From NCBI GenBank assembly GCA_019055375.1, contig JAHQIW010007344.1, forward strand, positions 124,001 through 188,000: a DNA stretch of 64,000 nt, read 5' to 3'. Numbering within the stretch: the stretch's first letter is position 1; every line of letters begins with the position of its first letter. This document shows, one piece after another, positions 1-9,165 of this stretch. A model generated the notes under the pieces. That model was not told the origin of the DNA, ran no database searches, and saw only the letters and a list, made by a program, of their open reading frames with translations. The translations under genes were made by a program, and so were the position numbers. The stretch comes from Parelaphostrongylus tenuis. Taxonomy: Eukaryota; Nematoda; Chromadorea; Rhabditida; Metastrongylidae.

Positions 1-94
1 ATGACGGTCATCATTTCCAATTTCCAATAAACCCCGGTAAAAATAATCAATAGTTTACTTCTGGTGATGAGTTAAGTCGAGATTGTTAAAAATC

Positions 95-150
95 TTTATT
101 ACTATAGCAAACGTTTTCGGCCGTTTCACCTTCATCAAATCCAAGTTGAT
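95..150 (-). ncRNA. decayed hammerhead-type repeat end
   Basis: On the minus strand this reads as a degraded copy of the ribozyme-bearing end found beside the Penelope fragment at 56128-56161. It keeps UGAUGA, a GGU/GCC stem II with a GAAAC loop, GAAA, and the flanking ACTATAG on the plus side. The first C of CUGAUGA is replaced by U and an extra A follows GAA, so cleavage is unlikely. The assignment rests on order and spacing of motifs. Confidence 0.35.
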
Positions 151-228
151 TCAAGTTTAGCTTCCACAGCAATTAATCTTCCAACAATCTGTAAGAATGT
201 TTAGAGCCTTTTTGAGATTGGTACGTCG

Positions 229-274
229 GAGCCATTCGTACCTTTCAGCGGTGTCGCCGCTTCATCAGTGGCCC
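229..274 (-). ncRNA. type I hammerhead ribozyme-like motif, distinct stem sequence
   Basis: In order on the minus strand: GGGCCA (stem I), CTGATGA, a 15-nt hairpin AGCGG-CGACA-CCGCT (stem II, 5 bp), GAA, a 9-nt segment in the place of helix III, then TGGCTC, which pairs with GGGCCA over 6 bp including one G-U. Conserved core positions CUGAUGA and GAA are intact. The base expected to be U16.1 is A, so the A15.1-U16.1 pair at the cleavage site is lost and activity is doubtful. Spacing is identical to the copies at 58 kb, but stem sequences differ, which argues for conserved structure rather than a recent copy. Confidence 0.55.
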
Positions 275-398
275 ATTCCCCACACTGAGCGCTACTTTCT
301 AGCAGGTATGCGGAGACGTTATTTATAGTGATAGCACGTGATATTGTGCTGTCACCAATTTTTCAGTCTATAGATTACGGATGGTATTGAATATGTAG

Positions 399-673
399 AA
401 ATCCATCTCATGGACTGTTTTTTGAACCTCGCTTTAAACGTACGTGCCAACCTCGAGAAGGCTCTGAACATTTACACAGACTCTGATGAATATTTAAAGC
501 GGGGTTTGATAGTAATTGGTGAGATTTTCAGTTCTTCTCTGTTCAACGACGATAAGCGAAGAAATGACCGCGTTCTCTGGGCAAAGACTTTCCATCGCAC
601 TTCTGATAATCATTCGAAAGCTGTGTCTGGCTTCTGTGCTACCTGGAGGTTTTTTGTAAAGGCCTTTTTATAA
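399..673 (+). CDS. possible coding exon, unrecognised
   Basis: Open frame with coding-like composition from the acceptor-like ATATGTAG before 399 through an ATG at 410 to a stop at 671-673. A possible donor GTGAGA lies at 519. The translated stretch is rich in N, L, D and R and has no motif I know. It may be joined by a 5' exon at 197-305, which is phase-compatible, but that exon overlaps the hammerhead motif at 229-274. A single open frame of this length can occur by chance in AT-rich DNA, so confidence is low. Confidence 0.22.
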
Positions 674-771
674 CGCTGTAGGAGAAAGAAAGCATTTGTG
701 CTTTCCACATACATATTTCTCACAAAAGAGAGCTCTTTCCTCAATTCATGAGTGACCGTTCAATAGCGTAA

Positions 772-933
772 GCTTCGCCGATTGCAAAGTATGCTTATTC
801 TCTGGATAGACCGTTTCACTGTAGTGTCGCAGAGAAGATAGGACTGAGTTCCACATACGCGGCGCAGTTGCTTTTCGGCCAGTGTATGTATATTGACTAT
901 GTGCTGGATGTGGCTCGTTGCGGCGTTCCGTGA
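772..933 (+). CDS. possible coding exon, unrecognised
   Basis: Open for 53 codons before TGA at 931, in a locally GC-richer stretch. It follows an AG after position 769 (GCGTAAG). Composition is protein-like with several cysteines and aromatic residues. The opposite strand is also open here (760-978), so the strand is uncertain. It could belong to the same transcript as 399-673 but the intermediate splice sites are weak. Confidence 0.2.
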   Translation, partial: ASPIAKYAYSLDRPFHCSVAEKIGLSSTYAAQLLFGQCMYIDYVLDVARCGVP

Positions 934-2448
934 TCGATCGATCGACCGTGCTGGCGCGCTACACATGTAGCGCGTCATTTTTATTATCTAATTTGGGATT
1001 TTTTCTCCGCTTTCAAGGAAATTTAAGATGAAAGGTATGACTGTGACACTACAAGATTTTCTCTATACGTTCATAAAATTCCAGCGAAGTGATTGTAAAA
1101 ACGCGTAGCCTGAGTATAACATATTTTTTTTGAATAAATGATCAAAACGAGGTTTAAAAAACATTCGATGAGATGGTATTCTACATGTTCTTTATACGTT
1201 CATGTGGTGTTGCTCTTCACCGCCGCCCCACCAAGACGAATTGAGTAAGGTGGATCATCACACAAATGTAATAGAGTCTTCAGATATCCCTTTCATATAG
1301 CCTTTCTAGTCAAATACTTCAATAGCTTCAGCAAAAAGAGGTGATGAACAAATTCTGGCTTTTGGCAGTTTCTTTAGGATGTAGGATGGTCCCTAGAATA
1401 TTGTCGACCGATATTACTTGCTTGGCCGTACATAATTTATTCTGCAGCAGTCGGCTTAGTATTAGCTGACATATAGGAACTATATATCAGCTGCATGCAT
1501 TCCTTGTGCAAGCCTGCCAAACGGTGGCTGCTTCACGGTGAAGAATGAGCTTGTTTCGTCACAAAGAGAGGTAGAAAATTCTGCCAAAAATACATAGAAA
1601 ATGCTCAAAAAGGCTCAAAACGTGCGCAAAAAATTAAGAGTTAGGAAACCACTGCAAAAATATGTAGGAAAATTGGAGCATAGAGCGAAAATTCGCGAAG
1701 AGTGGCAAGGTGGTTTTTTGGTATTTTTCGCGTTCGGTAGTCGATAATCATTTTCAACTTTTTGTGGACAACGCATATTTTGCTTTTCTAGAGCTATAGT
1801 AGTCATTCGGTATCTTCAATCTCAACAGTATGCTACAACAGAGAAAAAAAATCAGGTTTCAAACTTGGCAAATTTTTCGTTGAGCAAAGTTTTCCTCCAG
1901 ATTTCTAGCTTCATTTTAAGCTACAATCTTGATGATTTTGATACCATACTTAGCCTTCAAAGAGAACCTCTTATTGCGCTGCAGCAGTGAAAATAACATT
2001 TAGTTTCGCACTCGTTCGCGTAGTTTCTGCTCTGTTAGCGTGTGTATGCGTGGCTGTGTGAATAAGGCTCTGCAACATTCGTAACAAACGACGCGAGGCG
2101 GTCCAAGCGTGGATGGCTTTTCGATAGAATTTCACTACTCATTTGATAGTACCAATTCGAATGATTCTGCAGCTAAGTGTGATTTTTGAAAAGGTTTCCA
2201 TAGAGCTCTGGAAGAACGAAAGGAAGATTACGTTGAGCACTCCAAAACCTGAGCTGCTTAGACTTATGTTCAGTTGCGAATCTGTTTAGCAATATAAAAT
2301 TAATAGAAATGTTTGGAGCTTTAGAATGATAGAACAGAGTTCCTTTTACGATTCTGGAACAAAAAAACGTAGATTTAACCACAAAATGAAAAAAAGGTTC
2401 TCAAAATAAACGACTAAATTCGTGTCCTTTCAAAGCGGCTTTGAGAAT
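934..2448. other. unassigned non-coding stretch
   Basis: Short open frames only (for example 1615-1806 minus) without convincing splice sites. No repeat family seen elsewhere in the window is recognised here. Confidence 0.4.
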
Positions 2449-2745
2449 TATCATACCTTTTTGTTTCGAGTGTTTCCTTGAGACCACGCTCAAATTTCGA
2501 TCGAGTGTACAACACTGCCCATTCAGTTATAATTTCACTCGATGGACGGTGAAAAAGTTCGTCATCGCCTACCTTTAGTATGGAGGGCTGGAGCTCCCCG
2601 ACAGGATTGGCAAAAGACGGAGGGTACCGCCTGACTGATGAGACTGACAAGGTCAAAACACGTGTCAGGCTCTATAAGTTGCCCTATAACAGACCACATG
2701 CGTGACCTGTGCCATAAAAAATGATTATCTGACTTTGAGACTGTT
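2449..2745 (+). mobile_element. foldback/MITE element F1, left ribozyme arm deleted
   Basis: Shares its ends and middle with the full element at 58071-58500: the left module ending ACGCTCAAATTT, the central motif GATGGACGGTG, and the right arm with the ribozyme core and CTCTATAAGT. Compared with that copy the left ribozyme arm is missing, so only the plus-strand arm at 2629-2670 remains. Confidence 0.6.
2629..2670 (+). ncRNA. hammerhead ribozyme core, probably inactive
   Basis: GCCTGA, CTGATGA, stem II GACT-GACAA-GGTC, then AAA where GAA is expected, ACACGTG, and TCAGGC pairing with GCCTGA over 6 bp. The G12 to A change hits a catalytic residue, and two bases at the cleavage site (UA before stem I) are missing relative to the 58 kb copy. 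Stem I differs from other copies yet remains fully paired, a compensatory change. Confidence 0.6.
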
Positions 2746-3180
2746 ACAATTAGCACGATTAAGGCACGCGTGATAATGCACGACAAAGGTGAAAAGTGAT
2801 ATTCGTTTGGCTCGTGGATCGCAATAAAAGGTCGTTTTCAAAATCCAAGTGCAGTAGTGAAATAAGCGAGAATTAAGCTATCTAGTGACTGTTTAAATTC
2901 CAAAAAAACAGGAAACGCGTTGCCTACAAAAGATTCAAAATGACTACCAATGAGCGAACAGAACACTTTCTTTTATTTTGGACTTTAAACGTCGTGTTCA
3001 TTACATTCAAATAGGAAAATTGACCTGTACAACGTGGCAAATCGTCGAGATCGCGCTTTTCTTCCGAATATATTGATCCCTTTCTTATGTTAATTTGAAT
3101 GACAGCTTTTACATTCGGCATCTAATTTTTTCGAATTCAATTTATCTTCAGTTTCAATTTAACTGTCAATATTCTTTGCT
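2746..3180. other. no feature recognised
   Basis: AT-rich sequence. A minus-strand open frame at 2924-3121 has no supporting splice signals. Confidence 0.3.
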
Positions 3181-3432
3181 GATTAAGCCTGTGGCACGAG
3201 ATTGTTATTAGAAATCACCCTGTACATAAGGACAGGACATCGCTTAGTAAGCTTTTCTCTCCAACTGTGTTCCACTGGAGAAGGTCTGACTCAAGCGTCA
3301 ACGAAGACTCCACAGCAAGAACGAATGACTGTGGATAATAGACTTGGATCGTCGATTCTGAAGAAGGAGAAGACGTAAAATTCGTTGAATGAAAATTTTT
3401 GCTAGCAATCTCGTGTTACAGGCTTATTGAAC
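3181..3432. mobile_element. short element with about 28-bp terminal inverted repeats
   Basis: The left end GATTAAGCCTGTGGCACGAG matches, in inverted orientation, the right end at 3399-3432 (CTCGTGTTACAGGCTTATTG read on plus). The 250-bp size and lack of a transposase suggest a non-autonomous DNA transposon. A partial relative lies at about 21155-21360, sharing the end sequence and an internal block resembling ACTGT-G-ATAGACT-G-ATC. Confidence 0.5.
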
Positions 3433-3818
3433 AAACGATTTATGGTTAATTGGTGATCCCAAGATTTCAAGAAAAGTCAGCTTGAAGTTATCATCACTTA
3501 TTGCATCATAAAATAATCACTATTTTCAAATCAGATTCCATGACTCTTTGGCAATGGATGTGCTGAAGTTCACGATTGTCTATAAGGTGCAAGTTTAGAC
3601 TGAATTTTGTTCATTTACGGCATGCACAATCATTCAGACCCAAAATGGTGAGCATTTCGACCTGAAGATTCGATTACTCTATGATGAGATATTACAGATA
3701 TATTACGCATCAGAACAGCGTTAGGAAGAGCAGTCACTATTTACAAGTTCGTAGTTCAACCGCGTTCCTGCCAACCCTCACTCTTCTATAGGCGGAAAAA
3801 TGTCTCTAGTCTTTTCAG

Positions 3819-4107
3819 TACAAGCTCATTCCAGTTCACAAACACTGATGTGTTTGTAGTGGAGACCTGGAATGCGTACTTTACTATTGAGCTAATTGCA
3901 TTTGGAGCTGAGTTAAACAACGACATTTATGGAAACGGCAAATTCCCAACTGGCAATGTAACTATAGACAGATCTGAAAACGACGAATGCGGAGAAAATC
4001 AAATGAAGAAAATTGAAAAAAAACCAAAATGGTCAATCTCAGTCATATACGCTAAGAACTTGTGCATTTATTTACATTTGAGATGCATTCAAATCTATAA
4101 ATCTTAG
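3819..4107 (+). CDS. probable internal or terminal coding exon, unrecognised
   Basis: A strong nematode acceptor (CTTTTCAG, ending 3818) opens a frame that runs without stop to TAG at 4105-4107. Residues after the acceptor read SSFQFTNTDVFVVETWNAYF, then an acidic/asparagine-rich segment and a lysine-rich tail. The exon may end earlier at a GTAACT donor near 3958. No upstream exon with matching phase was found, and no family is recognised. Confidence 0.42.
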
Positions 4108-4260
4108 GTTTTCATACTGGCTAGCTTGAAAAAATGCGCATCTCTCCAAATCTGTTCCGATGGCCTATGTGCCCAATTATGTTCGAAGTGTTTCTCATTT
4201 ATTCTCCTTCGCTTTCTGCCCTCTGTGTATCTTTTGAAATTGTTCGCCGTTTGTTTTTAC

Positions 4261-4350
4261 AATGTATTGACGAGGCTGTTCATCAGTGGCCACTTGATCC
4301 ATTTGCAGAACACTTATGCCACCTCTATTGCAATTTGTAAAGTCTCGAAG
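4261..4350 (-). CDS. possible 30-codon exon, unrecognised
   Basis: On the minus strand GTGTTCAG precedes 4350 and a GTAAAA donor follows 4261. The 90-nt interval is open in phase 0 and reads LRDFTNCNRGG followed by a polar stretch. The plus strand is also open (4134-4340), so strand is a judgement based on splice sites and composition. Confidence 0.28.
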
Positions 4351-4399
4351 CTGAACACTCGACAATGAACGGTGAGTGTCTTCAATTGCCATATATCCA

Positions 4400-4785
4400 A
4401 ACTACAACAAGGACTCAGGTATGTAAAGCTATGAGTAGATTTATTTATACTGAACAACTCCTCTTTTTTCGTTCTCTCTTGCTAGACAAAAGCAGCGTCG
4501 CTCTGCATTTCCCATTAGCGGAATCATTTCTCGAGCTCTGTTCTTTTTTTCTCTTTTTCTTCCAACTTTCCGACAATTTCTTTCCTTTCCAAGAAAGACT
4601 TATAAATCAAGACAAATTTGGCTAATAGAAGATAGTTTGTAATATTTGCTTACCGGAAGTAGAACTGAATCCCTCTCAAGAGAAATCCGTAGCTAAGTCG
4701 CATCATTATAGCTCTTTTACTCTTATTTCGCTAAATGTCTTAGATTCTATTCCTTTTTCCATTTTTAAATTATTTTTTTGCCTAC
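4400..4785 (+). other. pyrimidine-rich stretch ending in an acceptor-like site
   Basis: Mostly T/C-rich, ending in TTTCGTTTTATAG just before 4800. An open frame follows but runs into a repeat of family G after about 4870, so an exon here is not well supported. Confidence 0.25.
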
Positions 4786-4889
4786 TCTTTCGTTTTATAG
4801 TTGTTCTGGCTATGAAAAAGCTAGGAATAGAATCTCACAGAGAGGCTTCCATATTTTTAAATACAATTTTGGTTTCTCGAAACCTCATT

Positions 4890-5110
4890 TTCACTGTGAA
4901 TCCACAATTACTTCTGGGGTCACGTACTACCTATTGTATCCAAGGCTCTTGCTTTGCCTTTCTTTTTGACTTTGACTCTATCAGCAATCAGCCGTCAACA
5001 GGAATGGCATGGCTGAGTAAAAGGCAATGGAAGAGTCTTGGTTGGCATAGTGGATCCGATAGAGCCGCCGATCGTTGGTTCAAAGCCAACATTAATTTCT
5101 GTTCACATCT
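4890..5110 (+). repeat. repeat family G, diverged copy
   Basis: Contains AATCAGCCGTCAACAGGAAT, matching the family G copy at 59376-59830 (the block around ACCAGCCGTCAACGATATGG). It is diverged and lacks the tRNA-like end seen in the other copies. Confidence 0.4.
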
Positions 5111-5304
5111 CAGCACTCTTGTGGTTATATTTCACACCACACCTTGCTGTTAGAATAAAAATCAGGCAGTAAATAAAGACAAATGTTGTTATTTGGACGA
5201 CGACTTCACTTCGACCAGGCTATAGTGAATTATGCTCCTACTGATAATAGCTGACATCTACCGAGTAGAATGAACACGGCTGAAACAAAAGCAACACAAG
5301 GATT

Positions 5305-5380
5305 TTGATGGCGCAATGAATAGCACGTGATCCGTGGAAAGGGTAGTGCAGAGTTCGATGCAGCCCAAGCTCAGAGTTTG
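5305..5380 (+). repeat. tRNA-like (SINE head) sequence
   Basis: Contains an A-box-like TGGCGCAATGAATAGC and, about 40 bases later, a B-box-like GAGTTCGATGC. It lacks a complete cloverleaf, so it is read as the head of a SINE-like repeat, not a tRNA gene. Confidence 0.4.
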
Positions 5381-6111
5381 GTTCGTATTTCAGCACAGTT
5401 CTACTACTTATGTTTTTGTCTCTTTTTATCACCGTTAATGAGAAGCAATATTATGTGTTATCACATTTGATCCTTTCCCCAACAATCTTTTGTAATTAGC
5501 ACTTAGGAATGCCTTGGCCCGCCTACATCTAAAACTGTAAGGAGAATCGTCTCGACCAGCATTTTACGATATTCGTAAACAAGACCAAATGTTCATGCAG
5601 AAGCGAAGGTAACACGCGAAATATCCGAAGGCCTTCGTGGAGGCTGAATCCTCAGGAACAGGATGAAATGTAAGAAGTGATGAGACCCTTGCAGAAAAAT
5701 CTGATAAAGGATTGTGTAAAGGAATCTATCAACGTTGGTCGAAGCTTGCATAAAAATAGCTAATGGATGAATTTTGATGCTCAACTCACATAACGTCTCG
5801 ACAAACTTTAACCGAATAGTATGATTTTTTCACAGATTTTCTGTTTGAGAGCAATTTTTTTTATTCTTCTCAAGGACAAAAGATTTATCAAAGATGATGT
5901 GCTTAAGAAAAATATGATGATCAGATTTATAGGTTAAGAAATAGGTGTTCGGCATTGAAATTCCTCCGAGATTTGCCATGCATTCTATTCCATTCGCAAC
6001 ATAATGGACGTGAAAAATTACTTATTGTCTGTAAATGCAGCAACACTGGGGTGGCCATGATGTACAAGATCAGCGTTTTTATCGTGATCCACAAGTCCGG
6101 TAAAAACTTAC

Positions 6112-6202
6112 CAATCTCGGGGAGGCTTGAGGGTCTCGGTAGCGAATTGGAGCTATCAGCTACACGGGTGTTGCAGCGCACGGTGCTTTGCGTGAGATAG
6201 CA
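6112..6202 (-). CDS. possible 91-nt coding exon with canonical donor
   Basis: On the minus strand an AG (TTCTAAAG) precedes 6202 and a canonical GTAAGTTTTT donor follows 6112. The interval is open and reads a serine/proline-rich segment, CYLTQSTVRCNTRVADSSNS and onward. Locally GC-richer than its flanks. No homologue recognised. Confidence 0.33.
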
Positions 6203-6249
6203 CTTTAGAACATTTGATCCATCATTTGATTCGTCATCAAAGTATCTTT

Positions 6250-6483
6250 TTTTTCTTTGTGCGGATCCCACTACTTTTAGCATGCAATTCGTTTTCCGTG
6301 TTTTTCTTGACTGGCGTAGCATACTGGTTGATCGCGTCTCCTTGCAAATATGAAGATAGCCTTGCTATGGTGCTCCATAGGACGTTCTTGTTGACTGCCG
6401 CAGAGAGTTGGAGGGGGGAGGGGGAGCCGGGCTCCACACGCGTTTGTGACGAGCGTCATAATCACGCGGCCACGGCGCCCCCT
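6250..6483 (-). repeat. SINE family T1, minus orientation
   Basis: Read on the minus strand it begins GGGGCGCCGTGGCCGCGTG and contains a tRNA-like A box, then GTGTGGAGCC. It ends with GGGATCCGCACA followed by an A-rich run. Same family as 27006-27240 and 28355-28565. Confidence 0.6.
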
Positions 6484-6577
6484 ACGTGAGATTAGAGTGC
6501 ATATATGCATATATGTAAGTATACATACATGTATATTCATGTACATATAAATAAATGAAAATCAAAAAGTAAATAAA

Positions 6578-6579
<2 letters not shown>

Positions 6580-6633
<54 letters not shown>
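6580..6633. repeat. (AT)n microsatellite
   Basis: Uninterrupted AT dinucleotide run of about 26 units. The open frames of alternating Y and I across it are not coding. Confidence 0.95.
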
Positions 6634-6637
<4 letters not shown>

Positions 6638-6639
6638 GC

Positions 6640-8525
6640 ATGTATTTCGCTCTGTCGTCTTCAATTACTCCCAACCATCAATTGACTTGCGTAAGCACTA
6701 ATGTTGCGCCCCCGTCATTGTTGACTACCCTTTTTTCCTTTTCTGTAGGCGTACACAACATAACGCCTTTGATATGAGCCCTCTTGTTCTTCTGTTGTTT
6801 TTTTTTTGGTATCAGTGTAGTCTTAATTAACTCCACGGTATCTCATGAGGGCTGGGTGTACTTGAAGATTTACTCTTCAAGAATAATTCACCTTCTAGTT
6901 CTTTTGCTCGAGGCAAATCACCTTTCAATCACCAGAATCTCTATTGCAGGTTGTCGTAGAATTGAAAGAATGTAACCATTATACATCCCGGCAAATCCAT
7001 ACAGCATAATTATATCTATTCCTATAAAATTATGGCAATCTGCTGTAGCATAGAAAAGGAGCATTTCATTAGATAAAGTGATCGGTATTCGTCTCGAGAT
7101 ATGTATATAATCGATTTTAGTTCTTTTTCAATCCCTGTTCACAATCTGATGGGTGCGATAGCCTCCAGCCGGTATGAACGGCTATGTATACGTGAAACAT
7201 TCATAAAATTGATGTGAAGTTGATAATGAACGAAATGAAAATTCTGAGCATAGTAAAGAGCACTAGTTCAATAAAAGTGCAGCAAAAAATGACTGTTGAA
7301 TGAAATTGTTGATTGTAGTTGTCAAGAATACAGATGAAACGCCGGAGTCTTGAAATTTTTTTTATTATCAGCTGTTTATAGACAATAAATCAAAATCATA
7401 TTTCTGATGCATACAAATGTATTCATTAGCCTTCCACAGCACAACCACATCACAGCTCGAATAATCCGACTTGAACAGTTCAAGTTGACATCATCGATGA
7501 AATTCAATATCTTGTTTACTTCGACTTCATTATCTGGGCGAATTCTAATTGAATAGTGTAGATAATTGAATGTTAGTCGTGCTTCAGAATAACAAAAACT
7601 TGTGACAACATGAACAACGGCTATAGTGGAATATTATGGCCGAATGTCTTCAGATATGAATCCGATCTTCCCAAGGCTTTTTAGCAAAAATTATTCTTGT
7701 CTTGTCCTCTTTCGTTTATTTTACCCACTTTCATTTTCCTGCATTAGCGAATGAATTTGAATGGAACTATCGACTTACGGTGCGATGTGTTAAAATGTTC
7801 GTAATTGAAGTAGCTCGAATATACCGTTTAGGCAAAAAAAATTCACACCTGTACTCAGTTCTGTCAAATTATGTTATCAGAGTGAACTACGTTCACTCCA
7901 TACAATGTCAGTTATCAGTGGTAGCGTTGTCGTTGTTACTCGGATTGTTTTAGGTCGACCATCGGACTTTCAATGATGGCCTTAAAATTCTCTGTGGTGT
8001 TTTTCTCATTAGCGAGATGTTGCAGTGTTCACTCCATGCTCCAATTTCTCACCGCTAAATCATCAAACTAGCATCGCAAAGTCATTAATTGCTCGAATGC
8101 GACCATCAAATATCCTATTATTCTCAATGTCTGCTAATCAAATTGCCTAGAGAAGAGCAAAGTTTGATGATAACTTAGTGAATGGAATGGTAGAAAAACT
8201 ATACTGTCTAGCCTCTTCAATTGTAAATCTATTTGTAATTTGCCACAAAGGAAACTTAAGATTATATCTCTTTATTTGAAATGCTAGAGCAGTTGCAACA
8301 AGCGACTGTTGGCTAGCTCAGGTGTTTGAATTTAGAATCTTGGCGCAGAGAAGCGCAAAAAATCATTTCTTCATTTCCAGAGACTCGGAGTTATATATTT
8401 ACACAACTGAGGGTGCAGTACCCCGTTTCGCAAATTTTGCAGGTCTTAATAGAATTCTGTTGTACTACCAAGTCCAACCCAAGCCGAAATAATTTTTTCT
8501 TTTGAAATAAAAGAGCTCGACAAAT
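6640..8525. other. no gene or repeat recognised
   Basis: AT-rich DNA with only short open frames (for example 7702-7953 plus, which lacks an ATG). On the minus strand an AATAAA at about 8272 could serve as the poly(A) signal for the gene ending at 8526. Confidence 0.3.
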
Positions 8526-8781
8526 TTAGTTATCTGTGGTCGCCTTGAGTAAATATCTTCCGTCATGAACTAATAAATTATAAATTTCCTTATCGTTTAT
8601 TCTATTAACAAAAGCTGTCACCATTTCTGATGCCCAATTTCGAAAGTTTTCTTAATGAGATGGCGAAATAACATGTATAGCCGTATTCCCAACAGGGTCA
8701 TTGAAGCTGAAAACAAATTCGATTTTATGATTTGAAAGCTCATCCAGGAGAGGAGCAATCAGGGCCAAAGTCATTGCGATC
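8526..8781 (-). CDS. 3' exon with one in-frame stop (gene or pseudogene)
   Basis: A good acceptor (CTTATGTCAG) precedes 8781. After one leftover base the frame reads IAMTLALIAPLLDELSNHKI and on to residue 42, where TAA occurs at 8652-8654. The same frame continues for 41 more codons (ENFRNWASEMVTAFVNRIND and onward) to a second TAA at 8526-8528. Composition is equally protein-like on both sides of the first stop. This suggests either a recent nonsense mutation, a pseudogene, an assembly error, or a true stop with a shadow. It probably belongs to the gene whose upstream exons lie at 9166-12766, but the connecting exon is unresolved. Confidence 0.45.
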
Positions 8782-9165
8782 CTGACATAAGACAGATAAT
8801 GGCTATACGGCATGTGGATATGTATAATAACGACGTGGTAACGCTTCGAAACAGCATTTATTCTTCTTATAAAAAAAAAAACTGTCGAATCGTTCACTTA
8901 TCACAGAAGAAGGTAGTGGGGCCGAAAACGCTATTACAATTTGAATATTCAGGCAGCGATGGAGGAATAATTGCCATGAATTAATCAAATTTCACGCTTC
9001 GAATATTTTGACGTTTGGGTAGCGGATTACTGCCGTTTTTTTAAAGCTCCGTTTTCTGTAAATTTTTAATCAAACGGGGCTTCGCGTGAAATGTAAGAAT
9101 TCTTCGAGATTATTCCTACGTTAAAAACTAAATGACATAATCCACAAGTCCACCTCTTTACTAAC

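Noticed and set aside
197..305. Candidate first exon with a mitochondrial-presequence-like N-terminus (ATG at 197, donor GTATGC after 305)
   Set aside because: It overlaps the hammerhead motif at 229-274 on the other strand, whose paired structure explains the sequence better. The following acceptor with the best score does not keep the frame.
4134..4340. Plus-strand open frame over the minus-strand exon candidate at 4261-4350
   Set aside because: Lacks splice signals; the minus strand has both an acceptor and a donor, though certainty is low.
5927..6322. 131-codon minus-strand open frame as a whole gene
   Set aside because: It runs into a SINE at one end; only the part 6112-6202 has a canonical donor and is kept as an exon candidate.
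6482..6777. Open frames of alternating Tyr and Ile
   Set aside because: Produced by the (AT)n microsatellite.
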